A stretch of DNA of 64,000 nt from Allomuricauda sp. TY007. GTDB taxonomy: Bacteria > Bacteroidota > Bacteroidia > Flavobacteriales > Flavobacteriaceae. Shown here piece after piece: positions 38,614 through 47,604 of the stretch (the stretch's first letter is position 1; every line of letters starts with the position of its first letter). The DNA is taken from NCBI RefSeq assembly GCF_010468565.1, contig NZ_WUEG01000007.1, positions 144,137 through 208,136 of the forward strand. The letters are read 5' to 3'. A program made the translations under genes and the position numbers. The notes below the pieces were generated by a model. The model was not told where the DNA came from, made no database searches, and saw only the letters and a program-made list of their open reading frames with translations.

Positions 38614-39519
38614 CTATAATCCCAATGTTTTAATATAATCCCTATTTGACTTGGCGCATGCTTTTGGGTTTCCCATGCCCGGCAAAATATCTTGTTCCAC
38701 GACAATCCAATCATCGTATCCAGTCCGGCACAACAAATCCACAATTGCCTTAAAATCAATATCTCCTTTCCCCAGTTCACAAAAAACCCCATTTTTGAGT
38801 GCATCGAAATAATCCCCTTGGGCCTTTCTGGATCTCAGGGCAGCTTTGGAATCATAATCCTTAAAATGAACGTGCCAAATCCTGTCCCTGTATTTTTCCA
38901 AAGCTTTTATCGGATCCCCTCCTCCAAAGGCATAATGGCCCATATCCAAACAGAGTCCCACCAAATCGGGATCAGTAAGTTCCATAAGGGTATCTATTTC
39001 TTCAGGGGTTTCCACATAACCCGCACAATGGTGGTGGAAAACGGTTCTTATGCCAAAAGCATTCTTTACGGCCCTTGCTATTTGATTGGCTCCTTTTGCG
39101 AAAACCTCCCATTGGGCCTGTGAAAGTCCCATTTCTGGAGTTATCCTTCCGGCATTCTTAGTTCTTTCCACTACCGAGGCATTGTCGTCCGCCAATACGA
39201 TAAAGGCATCTTCATAGCCGGCCTTGTGCATCAGGTTTGCTACACGCATGGCAGATTCAAGGCCCTCCAGGTGTTTTGATTTATCTGCCAGAGCAACGGG
39301 AACAAAGGCCCCCAAGAGCTGAAGGCCCCTTTTGGTTATTTCCTTTCTCAAAAGGTTAGGGTTGGTCGGCATATAGCCCCAATCGCCAAGTTCGGTGCCC
39401 AAATACCCCGTTTCCTTGATCTCGTCCAAAACTTGTTCAAAACCTATTTCTTCAGATTTTTTTTCGAGTTCGAATTCCAGAGCCCCCCATGAACAGGGGG
39501 CATTTGCTATCTTGATCAT
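38614..39519 (-). CDS. iolE: myo-inosose-2 dehydratase
   Basis: IolE removes water from 2-keto-myo-inositol to give 3D-trihydroxycyclohexane-1,2-dione, the second step of the pathway. The 301-residue TIM-barrel protein begins with IKIANAPCSWGALEFE, the conserved IolE opening; TGYLGTELGDWGYMP near residue 37, FHHHCAGYVE near 165 and LCLDMGHYAFGGGDP near 193 carry the metal-binding His, Glu and Asp residues. IVVEQDILPGMG lies near the end. It sits 10 bases after iolA and 18 bases before iolG in the operon. Confidence 0.95.
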   Translation of the reverse strand: MIKIANAPCSWGALEFELEKKSEEIGFEQVLDEIKETGYLGTELGDWGYMPTNPNLLRKEITKRGLQLLGAFVPVALADKSKHLEGLESAMRVANLMHKAGYEDAFIVLADDNASVVERTKNAGRITPEMGLSQAQWEVFAKGANQIARAVKNAFGIRTVFHHHCAGYVETPEEIDTLMELTDPDLVGLCLDMGHYAFGGGDPIKALEKYRDRIWHVHFKDYDSKAALRSRKAQGDYFDALKNGVFCELGKGDIDFKAIVDLLCRTGYDDWIVVEQDILPGMGNPKACAKSNRDYIKTLGL

Positions 39520-39529
39520 TTGTTATCCT

Positions 39530-41002
39530 TTAAAATTTGCGCGACCAAATATTTGGCCAACGTTCTATGACCACCTTGGTCTGTGTGAAAAATTCAATGG
39601 CATGCTTCCCTTGGCCGTGCAGATCGCCAAAAAAGCTATCCTTCCAACCACTGAAGGGGAACTGAGCCATTGGCGCGGCAACACCTATGTTGATTCCAAT
39701 GTTTCCTGCATCAGCTTCGTTCCTGAATTTTCTGGCATTGGCACCACTGGTCGTGAACAGGCAGGCCATGTTCCCATAATTGCCTTTGTTGACAAATTGC
39801 AGGGCCTCATCAATGTTCTTCATCGATATCAAGCTCATCACCGGACCAAAAATTTCAGTTTGTATCAACTCTTTGTCCAAGGCCACATTTTCCAAAATGG
39901 TGGGGGTTATAAAATTTCCCTTTTCATATCCGGAAATCGTTGCATTTCTACCATCCAACAAAAGTTTGGCCCCTTCGTCCACCCCTTTTTGGATGAGTCC
40001 TTCAATCCTTGTTTTGCTTTCTGGGGTAATCACCGGTCCCATATCCACATTGTCCAGACCATAGCCCGTGGTCCTGTTCTTTACTGTTTCATAAATGGAA
40101 TCCTTGATCTCTCCTTTGTCATCGCCCACAGTGATAATGGTTGAGGCGGCAAGGCACCTTTGTCCGGCACATCCATATACTGAATCCGCAATGATCTTGG
40201 AAGACATTTCAATATCCGCATCAGGCAGTACGACCACGGGGTTTTTAGCTCCTCCCTGTGCCTGCACCCGTTTTCCATTGGCCGTTCCCTTGGAATAAAT
40301 GTAACGGGCCACCGGGGTACTTCCCACAAAGCTTACTCCTTTTATGATGGGGTTTTCCAATATCGCATCTACGGATTCCTTGCCTCCATGTACCAAGTTC
40401 AACAACCCGTCCGGAATATTGAGCTGATCGATCAGTTCAAAGACCTTCATCATGGTCATGGGCACTTTTTCCGATGGTTTTACGATAAAGGCATTCCCCG
40501 TGGCAATGGCGTAGGGCAAAAACCAAAATACGATCATTCCCGGAAAGTTGAACGGAGTGATGCAGGCTGCCACTCCAAGTGGTTGGCGGATCATCATCTC
40601 ATCGATACCCGTGGCAATGTCCTCTATGACATCTCCTGCCATGAGCATAGGGGTACCACAGGCCACTTCAACATTTTCTATGGCTCTTTGGATCTCCCCA
40701 AGCGATTCAGCCCTGGTCTTTCCCGATTCATTGGTAATGACCTCTGCCAATGCTTCCCGATTGTCCTCCAATAAGGTTTTGAGCTTGTACAGTACCTGTG
40801 TTCTTTTCATAACGGGTACTTTGCTCCATTCTTTGTATGCTTTATGTGCGGCCTTGGTCGCCCGATCTACATCCTTTGCGGTATCCGCACCGTAAGGGAC
40901 CTTTGCCAAAACTTCTTGATTGGCAGGATTATGTACCGCTATCGAATCTTTTGATGCGCTTTCGGACCATTTTCCGTCAATGTAATTCTTTAAAATATTC
41001 AT
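39530..41002 (-). CDS. iolA: CoA-acylating malonate/methylmalonate-semialdehyde dehydrogenase
   Basis: IolA (MmsA) converts malonate semialdehyde and CoA to acetyl-CoA, CO2 and NADH, the last step of inositol catabolism; the same family handles methylmalonate semialdehyde from valine. The 490-residue aldehyde dehydrogenase has PFNFPGMIVFWFLPYAIA, typical of the MmsA branch, FVGSTPVARYIYSKG in the cofactor site and the catalytic Cys in GQRCLAAS near residue 283. It is followed by iolE after 10 bases, and its place in the operon settles the name. Confidence 0.94.
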   Translation of the reverse strand: MNILKNYIDGKWSESASKDSIAVHNPANQEVLAKVPYGADTAKDVDRATKAAHKAYKEWSKVPVMKRTQVLYKLKTLLEDNREALAEVITNESGKTRAESLGEIQRAIENVEVACGTPMLMAGDVIEDIATGIDEMMIRQPLGVAACITPFNFPGMIVFWFLPYAIATGNAFIVKPSEKVPMTMMKVFELIDQLNIPDGLLNLVHGGKESVDAILENPIIKGVSFVGSTPVARYIYSKGTANGKRVQAQGGAKNPVVVLPDADIEMSSKIIADSVYGCAGQRCLAASTIITVGDDKGEIKDSIYETVKNRTTGYGLDNVDMGPVITPESKTRIEGLIQKGVDEGAKLLLDGRNATISGYEKGNFITPTILENVALDKELIQTEIFGPVMSLISMKNIDEALQFVNKGNYGNMACLFTTSGANARKFRNEADAGNIGINIGVAAPMAQFPFSGWKDSFFGDLHGQGKHAIEFFTQTKVVIERWPNIWSRKF

Positions 41003-41041
41003 TTTCTTGTTATTAAGGCTATATTAAAATAATTTTTTTTA

Positions 41042-42640
41042 TTATGAATTGCTTCCGAGCAATATGTAAATCAGTATGGTGACCAAGCATAGCCCAATGG
41101 ACATCGCTTTGGTGTATTTCCAGGAAACAAGGCTGACCGCACCCACATCTACCATATTGTATGAACTTTTTCGGGGATAAAAATGGGAGACCACAAACAT
41201 GATGGCCACATTAAGGACAAACTCAATGCCCCACAAATGCACGAAATGGATCCCGTGTTCCGTATAGATCCACGACATAAAAATGTAGAACAGAAGTCCA
41301 AATATCAATGCCGCCTTCGCCCCTGTGGCCGAAATGCGCTTCATGAAAAACCCTGCTAACAAAATGGATGCAATAGGGATAAAATAGATACCGTTAAGCT
41401 CTTGGAGCAATTGGTAAAGTCCGTCCGGTGCATTGGCCATCATAGGAGCCGCGAATATGGCTACCACCGCCAAAATTGCTGATGTGGCCTTGCCGACTAC
41501 CACAAGTTTGCTGTCACTTATATTCTTATTGATATGCTTTTTAACGATGTCTATGCTGAACAGCGTGGCCACAGAGTTGAGTACGGAGTTGAACGTGCTC
41601 AATACAGCACCCATGATGACGGCCGCAAAGAAACCGATCAGCCATGTTGGCAATACCTTTTTTACCAGTTGTGGATAAACACTGTCCTGGTTGCCATAAT
41701 AGGCATCCTGAAAATAATAGTAACAGATTACCCCTGGCAACACGATAATCAATGGAATCAGAATTTTGAACAAACCCGTAAGCAAAAGACCCTTTTGTGC
41801 CTCCTTAAGGTTTTTGGCTCCCAATGCTCTTTGGACAATGGTCTGGTTCATACCCCAGAAATACAACTGGTTTATGATCAATCCCGTGAACAGCACTTCA
41901 AACGGCAGTACGGAATCGGGTGCCCCAACGACATTGAACTTTTGCGGTGCAAATTCATATACTTCGGTTAGGCCGTGCAATACATTGCCATCACCTATGG
42001 CCATCAAGGCGAGAAAGGGAATGAGCAAACCGCCCAACAAAAGGCCGAACCCGTTGATGGTATCGGAAAATGCAACCGCTCTTAACCCCCCAAAGATGGC
42101 GTAAATAGATCCTATGGCCCCAATGACCACCACGGTAACCCACAAGCCCTGTGTCTTGTCCACCCCCAAAATTTCCGATACGCCAAAAAGGCTCTCTATA
42201 CCAATGGCACCGGAATACAGTACTATGGGCAACAGAGTGACCACAAAAGAAAAAATCAAGATGACGGCTACTAATGAACGTGTAAAACTGTCAAAACGGT
42301 TCTCCAAAAACTGGGGGATTGTGGTGAGTCCCATTTTAAGGTATTTGGGTACAAAAAACACGGCTGCCACAACCAATGCTATGGAAGATGTCACTTCCCA
42401 TGCAATAACGATGAACCCATTGACGTATGAATTCCCATTCATGCCGATCAAGTGCTCCGAAGAAATATTTGTCAATAGCATGGAACCGGCAATCACTGTC
42501 CCCGTAAGGCTTCTTCCACCCAAAAAGTAACCATCTGATGAACTCAGGTTGGTTTTTCTTAGACTGTACCAGGTAAAGAGGGCAACTCCTCCCGTAAAAA
42601 GGACAAACGATGCCAGCATGATGATCAAATCTGAATCCAT
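41042..42640 (-). CDS. sodium:solute symporter, probable myo-inositol transporter
   Basis: This 532-residue SSS/SLC5-family protein should import a sugar or polyol with Na+. About 13-14 hydrophobic helices can be seen. YFLGGRSLTGTVIAGSML near residue 38 is the family's start signature; WVTVVVIGAIGSIYAIFGGLRAV near 170 and NQTIVQRALGAKNLKEAQ near 277 match the SGLT/SMIT group. It lies between iolD and iolA in the iol operon, so inositol is the expected substrate, as for the eukaryotic SMIT proteins of the same family. This is inferred from context. Confidence 0.9.
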   Translation of the reverse strand: MDSDLIIMLASFVLFTGGVALFTWYSLRKTNLSSSDGYFLGGRSLTGTVIAGSMLLTNISSEHLIGMNGNSYVNGFIVIAWEVTSSIALVVAAVFFVPKYLKMGLTTIPQFLENRFDSFTRSLVAVILIFSFVVTLLPIVLYSGAIGIESLFGVSEILGVDKTQGLWVTVVVIGAIGSIYAIFGGLRAVAFSDTINGFGLLLGGLLIPFLALMAIGDGNVLHGLTEVYEFAPQKFNVVGAPDSVLPFEVLFTGLIINQLYFWGMNQTIVQRALGAKNLKEAQKGLLLTGLFKILIPLIIVLPGVICYYYFQDAYYGNQDSVYPQLVKKVLPTWLIGFFAAVIMGAVLSTFNSVLNSVATLFSIDIVKKHINKNISDSKLVVVGKATSAILAVVAIFAAPMMANAPDGLYQLLQELNGIYFIPIASILLAGFFMKRISATGAKAALIFGLLFYIFMSWIYTEHGIHFVHLWGIEFVLNVAIMFVVSHFYPRKSSYNMVDVGAVSLVSWKYTKAMSIGLCLVTILIYILLGSNS

Positions 42641-42667
42641 TGGATTGGTTGGTTTAGTTGAGAGGGG

Positions 42668-44527
42668 TTATAGGTAATATTTTTGGGTCTTCTTATTGTT
42701 TTGATAGGTTTCAAAAGATTCTTTGACGGCATCTTTTTCAGATACTTCGGCCACAGCAACATCCCACCAAGCAAAACCTGGCACCCCTTTTTTGCGATCC
42801 ACTTCAATGTAGATCAAAGTGGTCCTATCAATGGTCTTTGCCTCTTTTAGGGCTTCCTTGAGTTCGGCTACGTTGGATGCTTTTATGACATGAGCACCCA
42901 TGCTCGCAGCGTTCGCGGCATAATCCACAGGCAGCAATCCACCGTCCAGATGTTCCGTTGCTACGTTACGATATCGGTAGTATGTACCAAAACCTTCGCT
43001 CCCCAAAGAAGCAGAAAGAGAACCAATACTGGAATAACCATCATTGTTCAATAAGATGATGGTAAGCTTTTGCCGTTCTTGAATGGCAGTAACTATCTCC
43101 TGTGACATCATCAAATAGCTGCCATCGCCCACCATCACATAGATTTCACTATTAGGTCTAGCCATCTTGGCGCCAAGGCCACCGGCAATTTCGTAGCCCA
43201 TGCAAGAGTATCCGTATTCCAAATGGAAACCTTTCGGATTCCTTGTGCGCCATAATTTATGTAGATCACCGGGCAGGCTTCCTGCTGCACAGAGTACAAT
43301 GTCCTTAGCTTCAGAAAAATTGTTCACGGCACCTATGACCTCGCCTTGAAAAGCAGGTGTTCCGTTTTTTTCCGCATATATTCCGGATACAAAATCATCC
43401 CAGCTTTTGTTGAGTTCCATTACTTTTTCTCGGTATCCCTCCCCTACTTCAAAATCTGAAAGTTGCCGATCCAATTCTTCGAGAATCACCTTGGCATCTC
43501 CCACCAAGGGAATTGCACCGTGTTTGAAAGAATCGAATTCGGTTACATTGATATTTATAAAACGGACATTCGGGTTTTGGAAGCCTGATTTGGATATGGT
43601 GGTAAAATCACTGTAACGGGTTCCTATGCCTATGACCACATCGGCTTCCTTGGCCACTTCTATGGCCCCTGGGGTTCCCGTAACACCGACTGCACCCAAA
43701 TTTTGGGGCACATCATAGGGCAACGATCCTTTCCCCGCATAGGTCTCTGCCACTGGAATTCCTGTTCGGGCAACCATTTTTTGCAAAACTTCGGTGGCTC
43801 CACTATAAATGGTCCCTCCCCCGGCAACAATGAACGGTTTTTTGCTCGTTTTAATGAGTGAGACAGCCCGTGCCAACAAGCTACGATCAGGCAATGTCCT
43901 CCCTATTGTCCATTTTTTTTTCTCGAACATTTCAGATGGAAAGTCATAAGCCTCAGCTTGGACATCCTGTGGAATGCTCAGGGTTACCGCACCTGTCTCC
44001 GCAGGAGAGGTCAATACCCGCATGACTTCAGGTAGGGCAGTAATCAGTTGTTCTGGCCGGTTGATTCGATCCCAATATTTTGAGACAGGCTTAAAACAAT
44101 CGTTTACAGAAATATCTTGCGTAGTATTGGATTCAAGTTGTTGCAATACGGGAGCCACTTGTCTTGTTGCAAAAATATCCCCAGGGATGAGCAGTACCGG
44201 AATCCGATTTATGGTCGCCAAGGCTGCGCCTGTGACCATGTTTGTTGCTCCAGGCCCTATGGAGGTGGTACAGACAAAGGTTTCCAAACGGTTTTTAACC
44301 TTGGCATAGGCCACTGCAGAATGGACCATTCCCTGCTCGTTACGAGCCACATAAAACGGAAATTCCGGGTCTTGGTGGAGTGCCTGCCCGATTCCTGCTA
44401 CATTTCCATGTCCCAAAATCCCAAAACATCCGGCAAAAAATTTGTGCTCCCCGCCATCTCGTTCCACGTATTGGTTCTTAAGGTATGCGATGGTCGCTTG
44501 GGCCACTGTCAATCGTATTGTTTTCAT
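42668..44527 (-). CDS. iolD: 3D-(3,5/4)-trihydroxycyclohexane-1,2-dione hydrolase
   Basis: IolD opens the ring of the trihydroxycyclohexanedione to 5-deoxy-D-glucuronate, using thiamine diphosphate. The 619-residue protein starts MKTIRLTVAQATIAYLKNQY, the standard IolD opening, and has the three domains of ThDP enzymes. HKFFAGCFGILGHGNVAGIG lies near residue 27 and the catalytic Glu region nearby. The C-terminal ThDP/Mg motif shows GDGSYLMMSQEIVTA and LLNNDGYSSIG near residue 465-500. It is the fourth enzyme gene of the operon, separated from iolC by 94 bases and from the symporter by 27. Confidence 0.95.
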   Translation of the reverse strand: MKTIRLTVAQATIAYLKNQYVERDGGEHKFFAGCFGILGHGNVAGIGQALHQDPEFPFYVARNEQGMVHSAVAYAKVKNRLETFVCTTSIGPGATNMVTGAALATINRIPVLLIPGDIFATRQVAPVLQQLESNTTQDISVNDCFKPVSKYWDRINRPEQLITALPEVMRVLTSPAETGAVTLSIPQDVQAEAYDFPSEMFEKKKWTIGRTLPDRSLLARAVSLIKTSKKPFIVAGGGTIYSGATEVLQKMVARTGIPVAETYAGKGSLPYDVPQNLGAVGVTGTPGAIEVAKEADVVIGIGTRYSDFTTISKSGFQNPNVRFININVTEFDSFKHGAIPLVGDAKVILEELDRQLSDFEVGEGYREKVMELNKSWDDFVSGIYAEKNGTPAFQGEVIGAVNNFSEAKDIVLCAAGSLPGDLHKLWRTRNPKGFHLEYGYSCMGYEIAGGLGAKMARPNSEIYVMVGDGSYLMMSQEIVTAIQERQKLTIILLNNDGYSSIGSLSASLGSEGFGTYYRYRNVATEHLDGGLLPVDYAANAASMGAHVIKASNVAELKEALKEAKTIDRTTLIYIEVDRKKGVPGFAWWDVAVAEVSEKDAVKESFETYQNNKKTQKYYL

Positions 44528-44621
44528 TGATCTTTCTCTTTTTGGTTGTACTTAAAAGTGCACCTTTTCACAATCCGTTTCATCTTTCCTTCATTGATAT
44601 TGCACCTGGCTGTTCCATATT

Positions 44622-45635
44622 TCAGAAACCGCCTTTATCCTCTATAAATTTCAGGGATTCTTCCAGGGTCGGCATAAAATTGGCACACCCATTTTTGGTC
44701 ACCACCTGTGCTCCGCTGGCATTGGCCATCCGGCATGCTTTGTACAGGCCCCAGCCTTGAAGCAGACCATATAAAAAGCCGCCTGCAAATGCATCACCCG
44801 CTCCCAATACGTTCAAGACCTCTACCGGAAACCCGGGCACATCTTCCCGTGAACCATCTTTTGAATAGATGCTTACCCCTTCCGAGCCCCTTTTCACCAA
44901 AAGCGTCTCAATTCCCGAAGAAAGCAACCATGTTATTGATTTTTCAATATCCCCTTTGATCTCGGGTGCCGATATCTGTTGGTGTTTGATGACCACCTGT
45001 GATGCCTCGCTAAGAGTAGCCGCAAGAATTTCCTCTTCGGTACCTATCGCAATCTTGACTTTGGGCAAAATGGCTCTTACGGTGATTCCAAAGGCACGGT
45101 AGTCATGCCACTGATCTGCCCTGAAATCGAGGTCCAAAACAATGTCAACATCATTTTTCTGAGCTATCTCGGCGGCAAGAAAGGTTGCGCTCCTACTGGG
45201 TTCAACGTTCATGGCCGTACCGTTTATGAGCAATATCTTATGATCTTGTATGTTGGCCTTCAGTACATCATCTATATCTACTTGGCTATCGGCCGCATTA
45301 TCGCGATAATAGACTAAGGGAAACCTGTCGGGAGGTTCGATGCCCAAAATGACCGCACTGCTTCGTGCTCCATTTTTGACTGGAATGCAGTCTGTGTTCA
45401 CCTCTTCTTTTTTCAAAAAGTTGATGATGAATTCACCTACTTTGTCTTTGCCCACCGCTGTAAGCAGGCTGGGTTGAAGTCCAAGCCGGGCACAAGCCAC
45501 CGCTATGTTCAGAGGAGAGCCTCCCACAAAGGCGTCAAATCCTTTGATATCATTGAATGGGTAACCTATGTTCTGCGAATACAGGTCTATGGAAGATCTT
45601 CCGAATGTAATCACATCGTATTTCTTATTGCTCAT
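44622..45635 (-). CDS. iolC: 5-dehydro-2-deoxygluconokinase
   Basis: IolC phosphorylates 2-deoxy-5-keto-D-gluconate with ATP. The 337-residue PfkB-family kinase opens with DVITFGRSSIDLYSQNIG, a form seen in IolC; the substrate-binding GGSPLNIAVACARLG follows near residue 38. The active-site motif VLGAGDAFAGGFLYGLLQG near residue 277 carries the catalytic Asp. Some IolC proteins are fused to a DUF2090 aldolase-like domain; this one is not, and an aldolase gene (iolJ) stands in the same operon. It starts four bases after iolB ends. Confidence 0.94.
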   Translation of the reverse strand: MSNKKYDVITFGRSSIDLYSQNIGYPFNDIKGFDAFVGGSPLNIAVACARLGLQPSLLTAVGKDKVGEFIINFLKKEEVNTDCIPVKNGARSSAVILGIEPPDRFPLVYYRDNAADSQVDIDDVLKANIQDHKILLINGTAMNVEPSRSATFLAAEIAQKNDVDIVLDLDFRADQWHDYRAFGITVRAILPKVKIAIGTEEEILAATLSEASQVVIKHQQISAPEIKGDIEKSITWLLSSGIETLLVKRGSEGVSIYSKDGSREDVPGFPVEVLNVLGAGDAFAGGFLYGLLQGWGLYKACRMANASGAQVVTKNGCANFMPTLEESLKFIEDKGGF

Positions 45636-45638
45636 CTT

Positions 45639-46514
45639 TTAGTGTTTGTTCATTTGTGCGGTAACCAAGGGCAACCTATTGTCTTTTGTTTTCCATGAAC
45701 CATAGATCCACTCATGATCGGGATCTGTGGTATTGGCCAAGCACTGGTCGGTGCCGGCCAAAAAATTGAGGTAGTAACAATGGAAACCATGCTCCGCCAC
45801 TACTGGGTGAAATCCCTTTGGGATCATAACCACATCATTGTGGCGTGGCCTTACTATTTCGTCCAAAGAACGGTCTGCCGTATATACTTGTTGAATGGCA
45901 TAAGCCTCTGGTTTTTGGAATTTGTAGAAATAGGTTTCCTCTTGAACGGGCTCCAATACATTTCCTTCTGCATCCAAAATCCGTTCATCATGCTTGTGTG
46001 CGGGGAAGGAACTCCAGTTGCCCGATGGGGTGTAAACTTCACGCACCACAATCTTACTGCATGCAAAACCGGGTGGTACCAAGTCGTTGAACTGTCTTGT
46101 TGCGTTGTCCCCTCCAAAAATGACCGTAGGCGTTTCTTCGGGCGTGATAAACTTTGCTGGATATTCCCCATCAGATTTGCACCATCCGTAGGCAATATCC
46201 AAAGTATCGCTCGTTGCGGTCAGTTCAAACCTACTGTCCCTTGGAATGTAGAGGGTGTGTGCAACTCCGCTGAACACATCTTTCCGCCCATTCTTCGTTT
46301 CCCATGTTCCCTTATCGCTCTTCACTCTAAAGTTTCCGCTGAGGAGCACAATGACCATTTCATTGTCTCCCGTACTGTGTTCCCAGTTCTCTCCCCTTCT
46401 CATTTCCCTAGCACCAAAACTCAGATAGTTCCAATTTGCGGTCTCTGGTGTTATGCTATGGTATGTTCCTGGTATTTTAAGAGGTTTGACCAATAAATGG
46501 GATTCTTTTCTCAT
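45639..46514 (-). CDS. iolB: 5-deoxy-glucuronate isomerase
   Basis: IolB isomerises 5-deoxy-D-glucuronate to 2-deoxy-5-keto-D-gluconate. The 291-residue bicupin protein has NWNYLSFGAREMRRGENWEH-like opening residues near 25, the metal-binding pattern around NWSSFPAHKHD near residue 170 and EETYFYKFQKPEAYAIQQVY near 195, and the closing DVVMIPKGFHPVVAEHG, all typical of IolB. Its ATG overlaps the iolJ stop by four bases (ATGA), so the two are translationally coupled. Confidence 0.95.
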   Translation of the reverse strand: MRKESHLLVKPLKIPGTYHSITPETANWNYLSFGAREMRRGENWEHSTGDNEMVIVLLSGNFRVKSDKGTWETKNGRKDVFSGVAHTLYIPRDSRFELTATSDTLDIAYGWCKSDGEYPAKFITPEETPTVIFGGDNATRQFNDLVPPGFACSKIVVREVYTPSGNWSSFPAHKHDERILDAEGNVLEPVQEETYFYKFQKPEAYAIQQVYTADRSLDEIVRPRHNDVVMIPKGFHPVVAEHGFHCYYLNFLAGTDQCLANTTDPDHEWIYGSWKTKDNRLPLVTAQMNKH

Positions 46515-47476
46515 CTGCTCATTACTATTTTGTTGTTTGTCCTTATTCTTTCTGCCTTGCCAGTGGCTCCCAAAAGTTCAAATTTTTGCAACATGAACTT
46601 TTCGTATTCTTGCATGTATTCCTTTCCGGGCAGTATTGGATCGAACAAGTCTGGAGTCTGTTTAAAAAACTCCCGATGCACCCTAGCCCAGAGCAATCTC
46701 GTATCGGTCGCAATATTGATTTTGCAAATACCGTACTGTATGGATTTTACTATCTCTTCAGAAGAAACACCCGCTGCTCCCTCGGTCAACTTTCCACCTG
46801 CTTGATTGATTCGTTCTATCTCTCCTACATTGACGGCAGAGCCCCCGTGCAGTACAATGGGGAAACCGTTCAACCGATCCTGTATTTCTTTTAGTATATG
46901 GAATTGGATTCCCTGGCCTCCCGAAAATTTATAGGCCCCATGGCTGGTCCCGACCGCTACGGCAAGACTATCACATTTTGTGGCATTGACAAACACCGCC
47001 ACTTCGGATGGTTGGGTGTAGCAGGAATGTTCCTCTGCAATGTCGATATCGTCTTCCACACCTGCGAGCACACCCAATTCAGCCTCCACGACCATATTGG
47101 CCTGGTGGGCCTTTTCCACCACGGTACGTGTCCGCACCACATTGGTCTCAAAATCATCGTGGGAAGCATCGATCATCACAGATTGGTACTTTTTCGAGTT
47201 AATGGCGTCAAAGGCATGCTCTTCATTGCCATGGTCCAAATGAACGGCATATACAGCCTTGGGATAGATCTTTGCCGCGGCATCGATCATGGCGGACAAC
47301 ATTTTTGCATGGGCGTAGCTCCTTGCCACGGGGGTCAACTGCACTATAAAAGGAGCATTGGCCCGCTGTGCGGCACTAAAAAGCCCGTGCACCTGTTCCA
47401 TTGTAAAAACATTTACGGCCGCAATGGCATATTTGCCGTAGCAGTCGTTAAAAAAAATCTTGGGAGAAACAACCAT
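46511..47476 (-). CDS. iolJ: class II aldolase, probable 6-phospho-5-dehydro-2-deoxygluconate aldolase
   Basis: IolJ cleaves the phosphorylated intermediate to dihydroxyacetone phosphate and malonate semialdehyde. The 321-residue protein is a class II zinc aldolase of the fructose-bisphosphate aldolase family: AVHLDHGNEEHAF near residue 84 provides metal ligands, SVMIDASHDDFETN near 104, AVGTSHGAYKFSGG near 184 and IVLHGGSAVN near 215. By sequence alone it could be a fructose-bisphosphate aldolase; being first in the iol operon, overlapping iolB, makes IolJ much more likely. A LacI-type operator lies 96 bases before its start. Confidence 0.88.
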   Translation of the reverse strand: MVVSPKIFFNDCYGKYAIAAVNVFTMEQVHGLFSAAQRANAPFIVQLTPVARSYAHAKMLSAMIDAAAKIYPKAVYAVHLDHGNEEHAFDAINSKKYQSVMIDASHDDFETNVVRTRTVVEKAHQANMVVEAELGVLAGVEDDIDIAEEHSCYTQPSEVAVFVNATKCDSLAVAVGTSHGAYKFSGGQGIQFHILKEIQDRLNGFPIVLHGGSAVNVGEIERINQAGGKLTEGAAGVSSEEIVKSIQYGICKINIATDTRLLWARVHREFFKQTPDLFDPILPGKEYMQEYEKFMLQKFELLGATGKAERIRTNNKIVMSR

Positions 47477-47572
47477 GTCCTTTTATTTTTTTAGTGGTCA
47501 GACAAAAGCCTTAAACCGAGGTTAAAAGAACAAAAAAAACGCTATGCCCGAAAGCATTGGGGCGAAAACTCC

Positions 47573-47588
47573 ATGCAAAGGTTTGCAT
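47573..47588 (-). promoter_or_regulatory. operator of the iol operon
   Basis: On the minus strand it reads ATGCAAACCTTTGCAT, palindromic arms around an asymmetric CC. It lies 96 bases before the iolJ ATG. Identical cores occur before susC (57943) and the phosphatase fusion (58106). The presumed binder is the LacI-type regulator encoded next to it. The segment AACCTTTG is one base from a -7 box. Confidence 0.75.
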
Positions 47589-47604
47589 GAAAACCACATC
47601 AAAA

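Noticed and set aside
46511..47476. Housekeeping fructose-bisphosphate aldolase
   Set aside because: Sequence family alone allows it, but overlap with iolB and the operator in front make the inositol-pathway aldolase the better call.
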